DNA of 64,000 bases from Phaeacidiphilus oryzae TH49 (GCF_000744815.1 NZ_JQMQ01000005.1:4472055-4536054); one strand, 5' to 3'; counted from the stretch's first letter, positions 1-8,542 are shown. Notes: generated from the letters alone by a model not told the origin. Made by a program: numbers and translations.

Positions 1-180
1 GCTGAGGGGCCGTGGTCCGCCCGTCCCCGGCCCACGCTACGCCGGGTCCCGCACGGCGTACCGGAGCCGCCGGGGGCCGGGGCGTGGCATTCACCACGTC
101 GGCAGCGCGTACGGTGGTCCGACCCCCTTGAGGAGTTGACTACTATTCAGTAAGTTCGGGCTGTCAAGGGGGTGTGCCCG

Positions 181-633
181 GTGCGAAGACTCGTACTGTC
201 CCGCAAGGCGGTCCTGGCGACCGCGGCGGTGCTGCTGATCGTCGTGGGCCTGGTGCTCGGCCTGGTCGGCCTCGTCCTCGGCGTGGCCGTGAACCAGCAG
301 AGGATGTCCTTCGGCGGGTTCGATCCGCACCTGATGGCGATCGCGGCCTGGATCGGCCAGGGCGCCCTGGCGGTCGTCTTCGTGGTGACCGGGGTGCTGG
401 TCGCGCTGGCCGCCGCGCGCGACGCGACGGCGGGGACGCCGACCCGGGTGCTGCTGCTGATCGCCTGCGTGGTGGACGGGGTGCTGGCGGCGGCGCTGCT
501 GGCGCTGATGGGCGTCGGCGTCTTCCTCGTCCTCCTGCTGCTGCTCGCGCTCTTCGTCGCGGCCTTCCTGCTCCTCCGCGACTATCCGGCCCCGCCGGCG
601 GACGCGCCGCACAGCCCCACCCCGGCGGCCTGA
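181..633 (+). CDS. Small four-helix membrane protein, function unknown
   Basis: The 150-aa product is almost entirely hydrophobic. A short basic N-terminus (VRRLVLSRK) is followed by about four membrane segments at roughly residues 8-35, 50-75, 85-105 and 110-135, then a short Pro/Ala tail. No catalytic motif is visible. I chose the GTG at 181 because an AAGGGGG tract ends about 9 nt upstream; an in-frame GTG at 172 lies too close to it. The gene converges on the next one, with about 50 bp between the 3' ends. It is probably a lineage-specific integral membrane protein. Confidence 0.6.
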   Translation: MRRLVLSRKAVLATAAVLLIVVGLVLGLVGLVLGVAVNQQRMSFGGFDPHLMAIAAWIGQGALAVVFVVTGVLVALAAARDATAGTPTRVLLLIACVVDGVLAAALLALMGVGVFLVLLLLLALFVAAFLLLRDYPAPPADAPHSPTPAA

Positions 634-682
634 CCCCGGCCCACCGCCGACCGGTGCCGGAGACACCAGGGGCGCCGGGGGA

Positions 683-1438
683 TCACGGCGCGGCGCTGGC
701 GGACCGCTGCTCCGGCCCCGGCTCCGGGGCCTGCCTTCCCGGCTTCGCGGCCGGCGGCCGAGCGGTCGCCTCCCGCGTGACGTCGCCCAGCAGCTCCACG
801 ACGTCGGCGCCGTAGGCGCTCGGCTGGACGACCTTCAGCAGCAGACAGAACGTCCCCTCGGTGCCGTAGCGGTGGGCGAGCCGCCGGTACTGGGCCGAGA
901 GCCAGCGGGCGGCCGCCAGGTTGGCGATCGCGCTCTGCCCGCAGACCAGGAAGGTCGGCCGGCCGCCCTCGCCGGCGGTGATCCGGGCCAGCAGGGCGTA
1001 CTCGGCCTCGTCGCTCCGCAGATACTCGCGTCCGCCGACCTCGAGGCCGCGTTCCATCCGGACCCCGGGCAGCTTCCAGCGCAGATGGGCCGCCGTGCGG
1101 TTGTTGGCGGCCGGACCGCCGACGCAGAACTCGGTGCGCCCGCCCAGCCCCTGGGTGACCTGGTCGTGGCCGACCACGTCGGCCCGGGCGCCGCACTCGC
1201 GGATCAGCGCGGCCAGTTCCATCACCGCCAGCACGTCCCGGCGGTTGACGCTGACCTCGGTCCCGCTCATGTGCCGGGGCAGCACCGTCGTGCAGCCACT
1301 GTCCGCGCGCAGGCCGAAGAAGGCGCGCTTGCGCTCCAGCCGCCGCCGCAGCAGCCCCCTCTGCACCGTCCAGGCGAGCGCCGCGCTGACCGCGCTGGAC
1401 ACCACGCCGAGCACGACGTTGAGCACGCTGTCCCCCAT
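683..1438 (-). CDS. Conserved membrane-anchored protein, function unknown
   Basis: The 251-aa product has one N-terminal hydrophobic segment (about residues 3-24) followed by a basic stretch (RRRLERKR), so the rest is probably cytoplasmic. The soluble part has alternating beta-like segments, including 'TFLVCGQSAIANLAAARWL' and a Gly/Asn-rich 'VGGPAANNRT', suggestive of a nucleotide-binding-like or Rossmann-like fold, but I recognise no family. It has no Shine-Dalgarno; a TAGGCT hexamer lies 7 nt before the ATG, which suggests a leaderless mRNA. The C-terminal 40 residues are low-complexity Pro/Ala. Confidence 0.6.
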   Translation of the reverse strand: MGDSVLNVVLGVVSSAVSAALAWTVQRGLLRRRLERKRAFFGLRADSGCTTVLPRHMSGTEVSVNRRDVLAVMELAALIRECGARADVVGHDQVTQGLGGRTEFCVGGPAANNRTAAHLRWKLPGVRMERGLEVGGREYLRSDEAEYALLARITAGEGGRPTFLVCGQSAIANLAAARWLSAQYRRLAHRYGTEGTFCLLLKVVQPSAYGADVVELLGDVTREATARPPAAKPGRQAPEPGPEQRSASAAP

Positions 1439-1445
1439 ACGGAGC

Positions 1446-1451
1446 AGCCTA
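1446..1451 (-). promoter_or_regulatory. Putative -10 hexamer of a leaderless promoter
   Basis: TAGGCT ends 7 nt before the ATG at 1438, and that gene has no Shine-Dalgarno sequence. The spacing would put transcription initiation at or next to the start codon. Confidence 0.45.
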
Positions 1452-1489
1452 CCGGCGGGGGCCGTCCGCCCGGGACGGGTGACGCGGCG

Positions 1490-2104
1490 TCAGGAGGCGG
1501 GCGCCCAAAGGTCGGTGATCCGCACGCCCAGCTTCGCCAGCAGGCCGCGGAGCAGCGGCAGGGAGAGGCCGATGACGTTCCCCGGGTCGCCGTCGATGCC
1601 GTCGATGAACGGGGCGGACCTGCCGTCCAGGGTGAACGCCCCGGCCACGTTCAGCGGCTCGCCGGAGGCGACGTAGGCGGCGATCTCCTCGTCGGTGGGG
1701 CTGCCGAAGCGGACGGTGGTGGAGGCGGTCGCCCCCGCGCGCCCGCCGGTGGCGGTGTCGATCACGCAGTGCCCGGTGCGCAGCACGCCCTCCCGCCCGC
1801 GCATGGACTGCCACCGGCGCAGCGCCTCGGCCGGCTGGCCGGGCTTGCCCAGCGCCTCGCCGTCCAGGTCGAGCACCGAGTCGCAGCCGATCACCAGGGT
1901 GGGTTCGGCCTGCAGCGAGGCCACCGCCTCGGCCTTGGCCTCGGCCAGGATCTGGGCGAGTTCACCGGGGGTGGGGGCGGAGAGGGCGTCCTCGTCCACG
2001 CCGCTCACCTCCACCCGGGGGTCCAGTCCTGCCTGGCGCAGCAGCCCGAGCCGGGCGGGCGAGGCGGAGGCGAGGACCAGGGTGCGGCGGATGGTGTCGG
2101 TCAT
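1490..2104 (-). CDS. maf: Maf-family nucleoside triphosphate pyrophosphatase
   Basis: This 204-aa protein is a Maf/Ham1-fold house-cleaning pyrophosphatase that hydrolyses non-canonical or modified NTPs (typically dTTP/UTP or m7GTP analogues) to NMP plus PPi in the cytoplasm. The N-terminal signature '[16 protein letters not shown]' (about residues 9-25), the acidic 'GVDED', and '[13 protein letters not shown]' with the catalytic Asp at about residues 72-76 are all present. The length is normal. It lies downstream of a micro-ORF and accE, the usual streptomycete order. A TACGCT hexamer 7 nt before the ATG suggests its own leaderless promoter. Confidence 0.93.
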   Translation of the reverse strand: MTDTIRRTLVLASASPARLGLLRQAGLDPRVEVSGVDEDALSAPTPGELAQILAEAKAEAVASLQAEPTLVIGCDSVLDLDGEALGKPGQPAEALRRWQSMRGREGVLRTGHCVIDTATGGRAGATASTTVRFGSPTDEEIAAYVASGEPLNVAGAFTLDGRSAPFIDGIDGDPGNVIGLSLPLLRGLLAKLGVRITDLWAPAS

Positions 2105-2111
2105 GGCGATC

Positions 2112-2117
2112 AGCGTA
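2112..2117 (-). promoter_or_regulatory. Putative -10 hexamer of a leaderless maf promoter
   Basis: TACGCT lies 7 nt upstream of the maf ATG on the minus strand; no ribosome-binding site intervenes. Confidence 0.45.
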
Positions 2118-2152
2118 CTGGCGGGTCCGGCGTCAACCCGCCGGTCCCGGGA

Positions 2153-2284
2153 TCACCCACCGCTCGCGATGACGAGCAGCACGAGGACCGCGCACACGGT
2201 GATGCACACCGCGGCACGACGGAGCATCGCCGCGGCGCGGCGCTCCTCGGCCGACGGCTCATCGGCGGGATCCGACCACAGCAC
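2153..2284 (-). CDS. mmpB: MmpB-like micro membrane protein (43 aa)
   Basis: A 43-codon gene between accE and maf encodes a product starting LWSDPADEPSAEERRAAA and ending in a single hydrophobic helix (about residues 22-40, rich in Val, Leu and Cys). This composition and position match the small protein I remember as morphogenic membrane protein MmpB in streptomycetes: an acidic cytoplasmic N-terminus plus one C-terminal helix. GGAGG lies immediately upstream. The start may be GTG at 2284 (spacing only 1 nt) or CTG at 2281 (spacing 4 nt). Its role in growth or septation is family-level recall, not visible here. Confidence 0.65.
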   Translation of the reverse strand: MLWSDPADEPSAEERRAAAMLRRAAVCITVCAVLVLLVIASGG

Positions 2285-2357
2285 ACCTCCGAGGGTGCCG
2301 GGCCGTCCTCCGCCGCGCCTGAGTACCCGTACTCAATCGGGTACTCAGCCTTCTCGG

Positions 2358-2570
2358 CTAGGCCCAGGCGGAGGTGCGCCAGGCGGCCCGGCCCGGCTGC
2401 GGCATCGCCCGGCGGGCGAGCGCCCGGGCGTGGTCGGACCAGACGGACGCGGCACCCGACTCGTCGCTCGGCGTGCTCGCGGCGGCGTTGGCGCGGGCGG
2501 AGACCACGGCGATCACCGCGGCGATCTCCTCCGGGGTGGGCCGGCCGTGCAGGACCTTGATGGGCGTCAT
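2358..2570 (-). CDS. accE: Acyl-CoA carboxylase epsilon subunit
   Basis: The 70-aa product begins MTPIKVLHGRPTPEEIAAVIAV, the typical start of the small epsilon subunit that stimulates actinobacterial acyl-CoA (propionyl-CoA) carboxylases by bridging the alpha and beta subunits. The C-terminus (PGRAAWRTSAWA) keeps the Trp-containing tail. GGAGG lies 7 nt before the ATG. In related genomes accE directly follows pccB; here the upstream neighbour is the divergent birA with only 115 bp between them, so epsilon stands without its usual beta-subunit gene. Confidence 0.85.
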   Translation of the reverse strand: MTPIKVLHGRPTPEEIAAVIAVVSARANAAASTPSDESGAASVWSDHARALARRAMPQPGRAAWRTSAWA

Positions 2571-2672
2571 GATCTGCCTCCTGAAGGGGGGTCAGGCGTA
2601 GCGTATGCCACCTCCTGAGCAGGGGGTACATGTGTGGGTCGCCACATCCCGCCGGGGGTTTCGGCCCGGCGA

Positions 2673-2678
2673 TAGGGT
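2673..2678 (+). promoter_or_regulatory. Putative -10 hexamer of a leaderless birA promoter
   Basis: TAGGGT lies 7 nt before the birA ATG and no Shine-Dalgarno is present, which supports the start at 2686. Confidence 0.5.
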
Positions 2679-2685
2679 GGCCGGC

Positions 2686-3540
2686 ATGAGCTCCTCGTGG
2701 ACTGATCTGGAACGGCCCCCGCTCCGCGAGGCGGCCCTGCGCCGGGCGCTGGTGCGGGAGGGCGGACTCTGGTCCGCGCTGACGGTTCTGCCCCGCACCG
2801 GCTCCACCAACACCGACCTGGCCGCCCAGGCCCGCTCCGGCGCCCCCGCCGGCGCGGTCCTGCTGGCGGACGAGCAGACGGCGGGGCGCGGACGGCTGGA
2901 CCGCGCCTGGGCGGCGCCGCCGCGCTCCGGCATCCACTGCTCGTTCCTGCTGCGCCCCACCGCGCCGCTGACCCGCTGGGGCTGGCTCCCGCTGCTCACC
3001 GGGGTGGCCGCGGCCGGGGCGCTGAGCCGGGCCGCCGAGCTGGACGTCCGGCTGAAGTGGCCGAACGACCTGCTGGTGCCCGTCGGCGGGGAGGAGCGGA
3101 AGCTCGGCGGGATCCTCGCCGAGGCGGTCTCCGGCGGGCCTGCCTCCGAGGAAGGGGACGGGGTGGTGATCGGGGTCGGCGTCAACGTCTCGCTCACCGC
3201 CGAGGAGCTGCCGGTGCCGACGGCCGGTTCGCTGAAGCTGGCCGGCTCGGCCCACCTCGACCGGGACACCCTGGTGCGGATGGTGCTGCGGGAGTTCGCG
3301 GACCGCTATCGCGCCTGGGAGGAGGCCGGCGGCGATCCGGACGGCTCCGGGCTGCGCGAGGCCTACCTCGAACGGTGCGCGACCATCGGCCGGACGGTCC
3401 GGGTGGAGCTGCCCGGCGATCGCGAACTCCGGGGCGAGGCGGTGTCGGTGGACGACGACGGACGCCTGGTGGTGCGCGCCGGGGACGGTGCCGAGGAGGC
3501 GGTCGGCGCAGGAGACGTGGTGCATGTGCGCCCAGTGTGA
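2686..3540 (+). CDS. birA: Biotin--[acetyl-CoA-carboxylase] ligase
   Basis: The 284-aa enzyme activates biotin to biotinyl-AMP and attaches it to the carboxyl-carrier lysine of acyl-CoA carboxylases. Visible motifs are 'TGSTNTDLAAQA' (about 38-49), the adenylate-binding 'GRGR' (67-70), 'LKWPNDLLV' and 'GGILAEA', followed by the C-terminal SH3-like domain. There is no N-terminal winged helix, so it is a mono-functional ligase rather than a repressor. Position fits an accE-birA functional pairing. The ATG at 2686 follows a leaderless-type -10; earlier in-frame starts would add a non-conserved extension. Confidence 0.93.
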   Translation: MSSSWTDLERPPLREAALRRALVREGGLWSALTVLPRTGSTNTDLAAQARSGAPAGAVLLADEQTAGRGRLDRAWAAPPRSGIHCSFLLRPTAPLTRWGWLPLLTGVAAAGALSRAAELDVRLKWPNDLLVPVGGEERKLGGILAEAVSGGPASEEGDGVVIGVGVNVSLTAEELPVPTAGSLKLAGSAHLDRDTLVRMVLREFADRYRAWEEAGGDPDGSGLREAYLERCATIGRTVRVELPGDRELRGEAVSVDDDGRLVVRAGDGAEEAVGAGDVVHVRPV

Positions 3541-3690
3541 TGATCAGCTGAGCACGGTCTCTCAGGGGGGCGGCCACCCGGAACGGGTGATTCCGTGCGA
3601 CTATTCCTCAGGACACCGGTGTGAGCGAGGCCACTTCGGGGACATGCCGGTGGTGCCCGCACACGCAGGGAGCGCGCGAGGACGGATCTG

Positions 3691-4986
3691 GTGGCAGGGA
3701 ACGATGAAAGCGGTGCGAACGACGACATCGAGCTCGCCGAGATCGCTGAGCACCGGGTGCGGACCGGGCCTCCCGGAGAGAGCGGGGAGCGCGCGGCGGG
3801 CCCCGCGGGCCGCGATGAGCCCGGCGAGCCGGAGGACGGTGAGTCCGAGGACGACGAGCCGCCCCAGGACCAGGTCGCCGCACGGCTCGAACAGCTGATC
3901 CTCGACTCCGAGCGGAAGTACACCCCGTTCCAGACCGCCCGCGCGGCCGGCGTCCCGATGGAGCTGGCCACCAGGTTCTGGCGGGCGATGGGCTTCGCCG
4001 ACATCGGCCAGTCCAAGGCCTTCACCGACGCCGACGTGATCGCCCTCCGGCGGCTGGCCGGTCTGGTCGAGGCGGGCCTGCTGAGCGAGTCGATGGCGGT
4101 CCAGGTCGCCCGCTCCACCGGGCAGACCACCGCGCGGCTCGCCGAATGGCAGATCGACTCGGTGCTGGAGAACCTCACCGACGCCGCCGAGCCCGGCCTC
4201 TCCCGCGCGGACATCGCGTACCCCCTGGTCGAGCTGCTGCTGCCGGAGCTGGAGCAGTTCCTGGTCTACGTCTGGCGGCGGCAGCTGGCGGCGGTGACCG
4301 GCCGGGTGGTCAACGCCTCGGACGACGACGAGATGCAGAGCGGCCGGCTGGCGGTCGGCTTCGCCGACCTCGTCGGCTTCACCCGGCTCTCCCGGCGGCT
4401 GGAGGAGGAGGAGCTCGGCGAGCTGGTCGAGTCCTTCGAGACCACCTGCGCGGACGTGGTCGCCGGGCTCGGCGGCCGGCTGGTCAAGACCCTCGGCGAC
4501 GAGGTGCTGTTCGTCTCCGAGGACGCGGCCACGGCGGCCGACGTCGCGCTCTCCCTGGTGGAGACGCTCAGCAAGGATGACGCGATGCCGGCGCTGCGGG
4601 TCGGGATGGCCTTCGGCACCGTCACCACCCGGATGGGCGACGTCTTCGGCACCACCGTCAACCTGGCCAGCCGGCTGACCTCGATCGCCCCCAAGGACGC
4701 CGTGCTGGTCGCCGAGGAGTTCGCGACGGCCCTGCGGCGCGAGGGCGCGGCGCCGCCGCTGGACTCGCCGGAGCAGGCGGAGGCGCACGGCGGGCCGCCG
4801 CCCGGGGCGGTGGACGCACTGTCGGCGGTGGCCTCGGTCGGCGTCTCCGCGGAGGAGCGGGCCTCGGCGGCGGAGTCGGACGCGCCGGCCCCCGGCCCGT
4901 ACCCCTACCAGCTGCAGCCGATGTGGCGGCGCCCGGTGCGGGGGCTGGGCCTGGTCGAGCCCTGGCTGCTGACCCGCCGGGGCTGA
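3691..4986 (+). CDS. cya: Class III adenylate/guanylate cyclase, cytosolic
   Basis: The 431-aa product would make cyclic nucleotide (most likely cAMP) from NTP. The first 60 residues are acidic and disordered. A helical regulatory region (about 60-210, including 'PFQTARAAGVPMELATRFWRAMGF') precedes the cyclase domain at about 218-350. Metal-binding aspartates are D226 (ADLVGF) and D270 (TLGDEV), and the transition-state pair N324/R328 lies in 'NLASR'. No membrane segment is present, unlike many actinobacterial cyclases. AGGACGG lies about 6 nt before the GTG start. Its birA neighbour is the usual streptomycete context. Confidence 0.9.
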   Translation: MAGNDESGANDDIELAEIAEHRVRTGPPGESGERAAGPAGRDEPGEPEDGESEDDEPPQDQVAARLEQLILDSERKYTPFQTARAAGVPMELATRFWRAMGFADIGQSKAFTDADVIALRRLAGLVEAGLLSESMAVQVARSTGQTTARLAEWQIDSVLENLTDAAEPGLSRADIAYPLVELLLPELEQFLVYVWRRQLAAVTGRVVNASDDDEMQSGRLAVGFADLVGFTRLSRRLEEEELGELVESFETTCADVVAGLGGRLVKTLGDEVLFVSEDAATAADVALSLVETLSKDDAMPALRVGMAFGTVTTRMGDVFGTTVNLASRLTSIAPKDAVLVAEEFATALRREGAAPPLDSPEQAEAHGGPPPGAVDALSAVASVGVSAEERASAAESDAPAPGPYPYQLQPMWRRPVRGLGLVEPWLLTRRG

Positions 4987-5067
4987 ACCGGGCCCGCGAG
5001 GGCGGGGTCGGGGACGATGATGACCCGCCGTAGTCGTTCAAAAGGGGCATATCGGCCGGTTGCTCCC

Positions 5068-5073
5068 TAAGAT
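5068..5073 (+). promoter_or_regulatory. Putative -10 hexamer of a leaderless GGDEF-gene promoter
   Basis: TAAGAT lies 7 nt before the GTG at 5081. This favours the GTG over the upstream in-frame TTG at 5060 as the start. Confidence 0.5.
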
Positions 5074-5080
5074 TTCCGGC

Positions 5081-7015
5081 GTGCGGGCAGATAGCGATTC
5101 CGGTGGCGGCGACACCCGGCTGCGTCATGTCGTCTCGTTGACGCAGGCCATGTCCGCAGCCCAGACCCGTCGTGACGCCGTTCGCGGGGCGGCCGTGCAG
5201 GCGATGGACGCGCTGGACGCGACCTTCGCGGCGATCTCCGTCTGGGAGCGCGAGACCGGTCGGCTGCGCGTCCTGGTCAATCACGGAGAGTTGTCGCCGG
5301 ACGAGGAGGAGCTCCCCGAGGACGAGTCCTATCCTGTGGCCGAGTATCCGGAGATCGCCCGCTTCCTCGAACAGCGCGGCCTCGGCGAGCCCTGGACCTC
5401 GGACGGCCTGCCGCGGGCCTGGGTGCAGACCGCGGACGACCCGTCCGAAGGGCCGGACGCCGACGGCGACCTGCCGGGTGCCCCCGGGCTCAGCCGGAAC
5501 GGGCCGTTCTGCCGCGAGCGGGTCGCCGGGCTGCGCCGGCGCGGGCGCGGCTGCTGCCTGGTCGCGCCGATCGTGCTGCGCGGGCGCGCCTGGGGCGAGC
5601 TCTATCTGGCCCGGTCGGTCGGGGCCCCGGTCTTCGATGACCGGGACGCCGAGTACGCCACGGTGCTCGCGGCGCAGATCTCCGCCGGCCTCGCGCAGAG
5701 CGAGCGCCTGGAGGAGGTCAGCAGGCTGGCCTTCACCGATCCGCTGACCGGCCTGGCCAACCGGCGCGCCGTGGACGCCCGGCTGGACGAGGCGCTGGAG
5801 CGGCACCGGGTCGACGGCACCGTGGTGTCCCTGGTGATGTGCGACGTCAACGGCCTGAAGCAGGTCAACGACGAGCAGGGGCACGAGGTCGGAGACCGGC
5901 TGCTGGAACGATTCGCCAATCAGCTCTCGCTCTGCGGGGCGAAGCTCCCCGGCAGCGTGGCCGGCCGGCTCGGCGGCGACGAGTTCTGCCTGGTCTCGGC
6001 GGGGGCGAGCGCCGACGAGGTGATCGCGGTGGCGGAGGAGCTGTGCGCCCTCGCCATGCGGCTGGAGGAGGGCCACGGGGTGGCCTGCGGGATCGCCTCC
6101 ACCGGTGACTCGATCGGCCCGGTGACCACCGCGGACCGGCTCTTCCGGCTGGCCGACGCGGCCCAGTACCGGGCGAAGGCCGGCCGGGCCACCCATCCGG
6201 TGGTGGCCGGCCGCGGCGCCAGCCCGGACGCCGTCGTACGGCTCGCCGACCATCCGCCGAACGGCGGCGCGATCCCGGCGCGGGAGCGCCGGCGGTTCCG
6301 CGGGGCCACCCGGTCCGCGAACCCGGGCGCCCTGGTCGGCGCGGTGCTGGCGGCGCTGGACGCCTCCGCATACCCGCTCGACGCGCAGGCCGGGGAGAGC
6401 GAGAAGCAGGTGCCGGCCCAGGCGCCCGCGGGGGAGGCCTGGCTCCCCGGGCCGTGGCCGCCGGGCGGCGAGGCCGGCGGCGGCAGCACCGCCACCGAGC
6501 TCAGGGTCAGGTACCGGGTGCACCCGGGGGACACCCTGGGGCGGCTGCGGGTCGTCGCGGAGACGACGGCGCGGATGGTGGACGCGGTCGCCTGGTGGAT
6601 CTCCTACGTCCCCCCGGGCTCCCAGCTGATGCGGACCGCCGCGTACGGGGTGGAGCGGATGACCGCCGCGCGGGCGCGGAGCTCCGCTGCGGGCGGCGGC
6701 GATATGCAGCGGGCCGTCATCGAGGCCCCGGACGCGGTCTTCGACCTGCGCTCCTACCCGCTGACGGCGCGGGCGGTGCGGGGGGACGCGTTCTGGCTGC
6801 GGGCGGGGGCGCCGGGGAACGACCCGGCGGAGGAGGCCGTGCTGGTGGTCGGCGGGTACCGGGCGATGGTGGCGGCGGGCGGCCGGAACGTCGCCGGCGG
6901 CTGGCTGCTGGAGGTCTTCGCCGACGAGGCGACCCTGCCGCTGACCGGTGTGGCGCCGGCGCTGCGCGCGCTGCTGGCGGTCGCGCTGTCGGGACCGGCG
7001 TCGGCGCCGGACTGA
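5081..7015 (+). CDS. GAF-GGDEF diguanylate cyclase
   Basis: The 644-aa soluble protein should synthesise cyclic di-GMP from two GTP. A GAF-like sensor region covers about residues 15-220, then a complete GGDEF domain of about 160 residues. The active-site loop 'RLGGDEF' is intact near residue 298, as is the DPLTGLANRR start of the domain. The usual RxxD inhibitory site five residues upstream is absent (SVAGRL instead), so feedback inhibition by product is unlikely. About 200 further C-terminal residues form a second conserved domain that I cannot name. An in-frame TTG at 5060 is an alternative start. Confidence 0.9.
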   Translation: MRADSDSGGGDTRLRHVVSLTQAMSAAQTRRDAVRGAAVQAMDALDATFAAISVWERETGRLRVLVNHGELSPDEEELPEDESYPVAEYPEIARFLEQRGLGEPWTSDGLPRAWVQTADDPSEGPDADGDLPGAPGLSRNGPFCRERVAGLRRRGRGCCLVAPIVLRGRAWGELYLARSVGAPVFDDRDAEYATVLAAQISAGLAQSERLEEVSRLAFTDPLTGLANRRAVDARLDEALERHRVDGTVVSLVMCDVNGLKQVNDEQGHEVGDRLLERFANQLSLCGAKLPGSVAGRLGGDEFCLVSAGASADEVIAVAEELCALAMRLEEGHGVACGIASTGDSIGPVTTADRLFRLADAAQYRAKAGRATHPVVAGRGASPDAVVRLADHPPNGGAIPARERRRFRGATRSANPGALVGAVLAALDASAYPLDAQAGESEKQVPAQAPAGEAWLPGPWPPGGEAGGGSTATELRVRYRVHPGDTLGRLRVVAETTARMVDAVAWWISYVPPGSQLMRTAAYGVERMTAARARSSAAGGGDMQRAVIEAPDAVFDLRSYPLTARAVRGDAFWLRAGAPGNDPAEEAVLVVGGYRAMVAAGGRNVAGGWLLEVFADEATLPLTGVAPALRALLAVALSGPASAPD

Positions 7016-7103
7016 CCGCGGTCCCCCCGCCCCTCGACGCGCCCTGCGGGCTCGTCCGGGGCGGGGTGGTCCGGGGCCCGCTCAGCCGGATCTCGGCCGG
7101 GTC

Positions 7104-7958
7104 TCAGCCGGTCGCCGCCGAGGCCGGGGCCTCCGCCGGGACGCGGTCCGCGTGGGTGTAGAGGTTCGCTGAGCGGCCGCGCAGGAAGCCGATCAGGGTG
7201 AGGCCCAGTTCGTCGGCGAGGTCGACGGCGAGGGAGGACGGCGCGGAGACCGCCGCGAGGAACGGGATGCCGGCCAGCGCCGCCTTCTGCGTCAGCTCGA
7301 AGGACGCCCGCCCGCTGACCATCAGCACATGCCCGCGCAGCGGCAGCAGCCCCTCCCGCAGCGCCCAGCCGACCACCTTGTCGACGGCGTTGTGCCGCCC
7401 GACGTCCTCGCGGAGGCAGCGCAGCTCGCCGTCGGCGGTGAAGAGCCCCGCCGCGTGCAGCCCGCCCGTCGAGTCGAAGACCTTCTGCGCCGCGCGCAGC
7501 CGGTCGGGGAGTTCGAAGAGGGTGTCGGCGGAGAGCTCGGTGCGGTCCTCCGTGAGGTCCCAGCGGGAGTGGGTGCGCACCGAGTCGATGGTGTCCCGCC
7601 CGCAGATCCCGCAGGCGCTGGACATCAGCAGGTTGCGGTGGGCGGAGAGCGGCCGCGCGGCGCGGGCCGCCCCGCCCAGCACCGCGTCGATCACGTTGTA
7701 GGTGTTGGCGCCGTCCTCGTCCGTCCCCGCGCAGTAGCGCAGCGCGGAGAGCTCGTCGGCCTCGGCGACCAGGCCCTCCGCCACCAGGAAGCCGGCGACC
7801 AGGTCGAAGTCCTGGCCGGGCGTGCGCATGGTGATGGTGAGCGCCTCGCCGCCCAGCCGGATCTCCAGCGGTTCCTCGGCGGCGAGGGTGTCCGGACGGA
7901 TGACGCGGCGTTCGTCGGCAAGCCTGACGACCCGTCGGCGCGCGGTGACTCGACCCAT
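7104..7958 (-). CDS. fdhD: Formate dehydrogenase accessory sulfurtransferase FdhD
   Basis: The 284-aa FdhD/NarQ-family protein transfers sulfur from a cysteine desulfurase to the molybdenum (Mo-bisMGD) cofactor of formate dehydrogenase. The CxxC persulfide motif is at C116/C119 (SSACGICGRD); the conserved 'EDVGRHNAVDKVVGW' and 'VSGRASFELTQKAALAGIP' segments follow. The length is normal. No formate dehydrogenase gene lies in this window, so its client must be elsewhere. It converges on the GGDEF gene. Confidence 0.95.
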   Translation of the reverse strand: MGRVTARRRVVRLADERRVIRPDTLAAEEPLEIRLGGEALTITMRTPGQDFDLVAGFLVAEGLVAEADELSALRYCAGTDEDGANTYNVIDAVLGGAARAARPLSAHRNLLMSSACGICGRDTIDSVRTHSRWDLTEDRTELSADTLFELPDRLRAAQKVFDSTGGLHAAGLFTADGELRCLREDVGRHNAVDKVVGWALREGLLPLRGHVLMVSGRASFELTQKAALAGIPFLAAVSAPSSLAVDLADELGLTLIGFLRGRSANLYTHADRVPAEAPASAATG

Positions 7959-8012
7959 GCCCCAACTCTCGCACAGACCAGCGACGCTGACACCGGCCCG
8001 GCGATCACCCGC

Positions 8013-8411
8013 TCAGCCGCGGTGGGTGCTCCGCGCGCGGGCGACGTTGACCGCCACGATCCCCAGCCAGACGACCACCAACCCGATCGGCCCGCCGCCG
8101 CGGAAGCCGGTGGTGGCGATGGCGGTCAGCGGAATCGCGATGATCAGGGAGAAGGCGGCGAACCAGGCGTCGCTGCGCGGCTGCCGCGGCTGCCGTCCCG
8201 AGCGCCGCTCGCGGATGCCGGCGGCGTCCTCCTCGGCGAGCCGTCTGCGGACGCGCTCCTCGACCCGGGCGTCCAGTCGGTCCTCGACGCGGTCGAGGAA
8301 GGAGTCCACGATTTCGGACTCATAGCCGGCGCCGAGCTCCTTGCGGGTCTCCACGGCGGCGAGCAGGTCCTTCTTGACGGAATCGTCGTACCTCACGGAG
8401 TCGCGGTCCAT
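8013..8411 (-). CDS. Two-helix membrane protein with long charged N-terminal domain
   Basis: The 132-aa product has a charged, probably coiled helical N-terminal half (about 1-75; 'SEIVDSFLDRVEDRLDARVEERVRRRLAEE') and two C-terminal membrane helices (about 83-102 and 108-124). Such 'integral membrane protein' genes are common in actinomycetes but have no assigned function. It has no Shine-Dalgarno; TAGTCT is 6 nt before the ATG, a leaderless arrangement. Confidence 0.65.
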   Translation of the reverse strand: MDRDSVRYDDSVKKDLLAAVETRKELGAGYESEIVDSFLDRVEDRLDARVEERVRRRLAEEDAAGIRERRSGRQPRQPRSDAWFAAFSLIIAIPLTAIATTGFRGGGPIGLVVVWLGIVAVNVARARSTHRG

Positions 8412-8417
8412 GAGCCG

Positions 8418-8423
8418 AGACTA
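8418..8423 (-). promoter_or_regulatory. Putative -10 hexamer of a leaderless promoter
   Basis: TAGTCT lies 6 nt upstream of the ATG at 8411, with no ribosome-binding site between. Confidence 0.45.
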
Positions 8424-8542
8424 GGTCGCGGGAGGGCGGGGCGGCCGTCCGATCGGGGCCGAATCAGGGGAAGCTCAGGGAGGCGTCAGGGGGGTCTCAG
8501 GGGCGGCCCGGGGGTTTCTCAGGGTGGGCTGTCCGGCGCATT

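Noticed and set aside
872-2560. Plus-strand frame of about 560 residues over maf and the unknown membrane-anchored gene
   Set aside because: Low-complexity Gly/Ala/Asp composition, no homologous domain, and it crosses maf, mmpB and accE.
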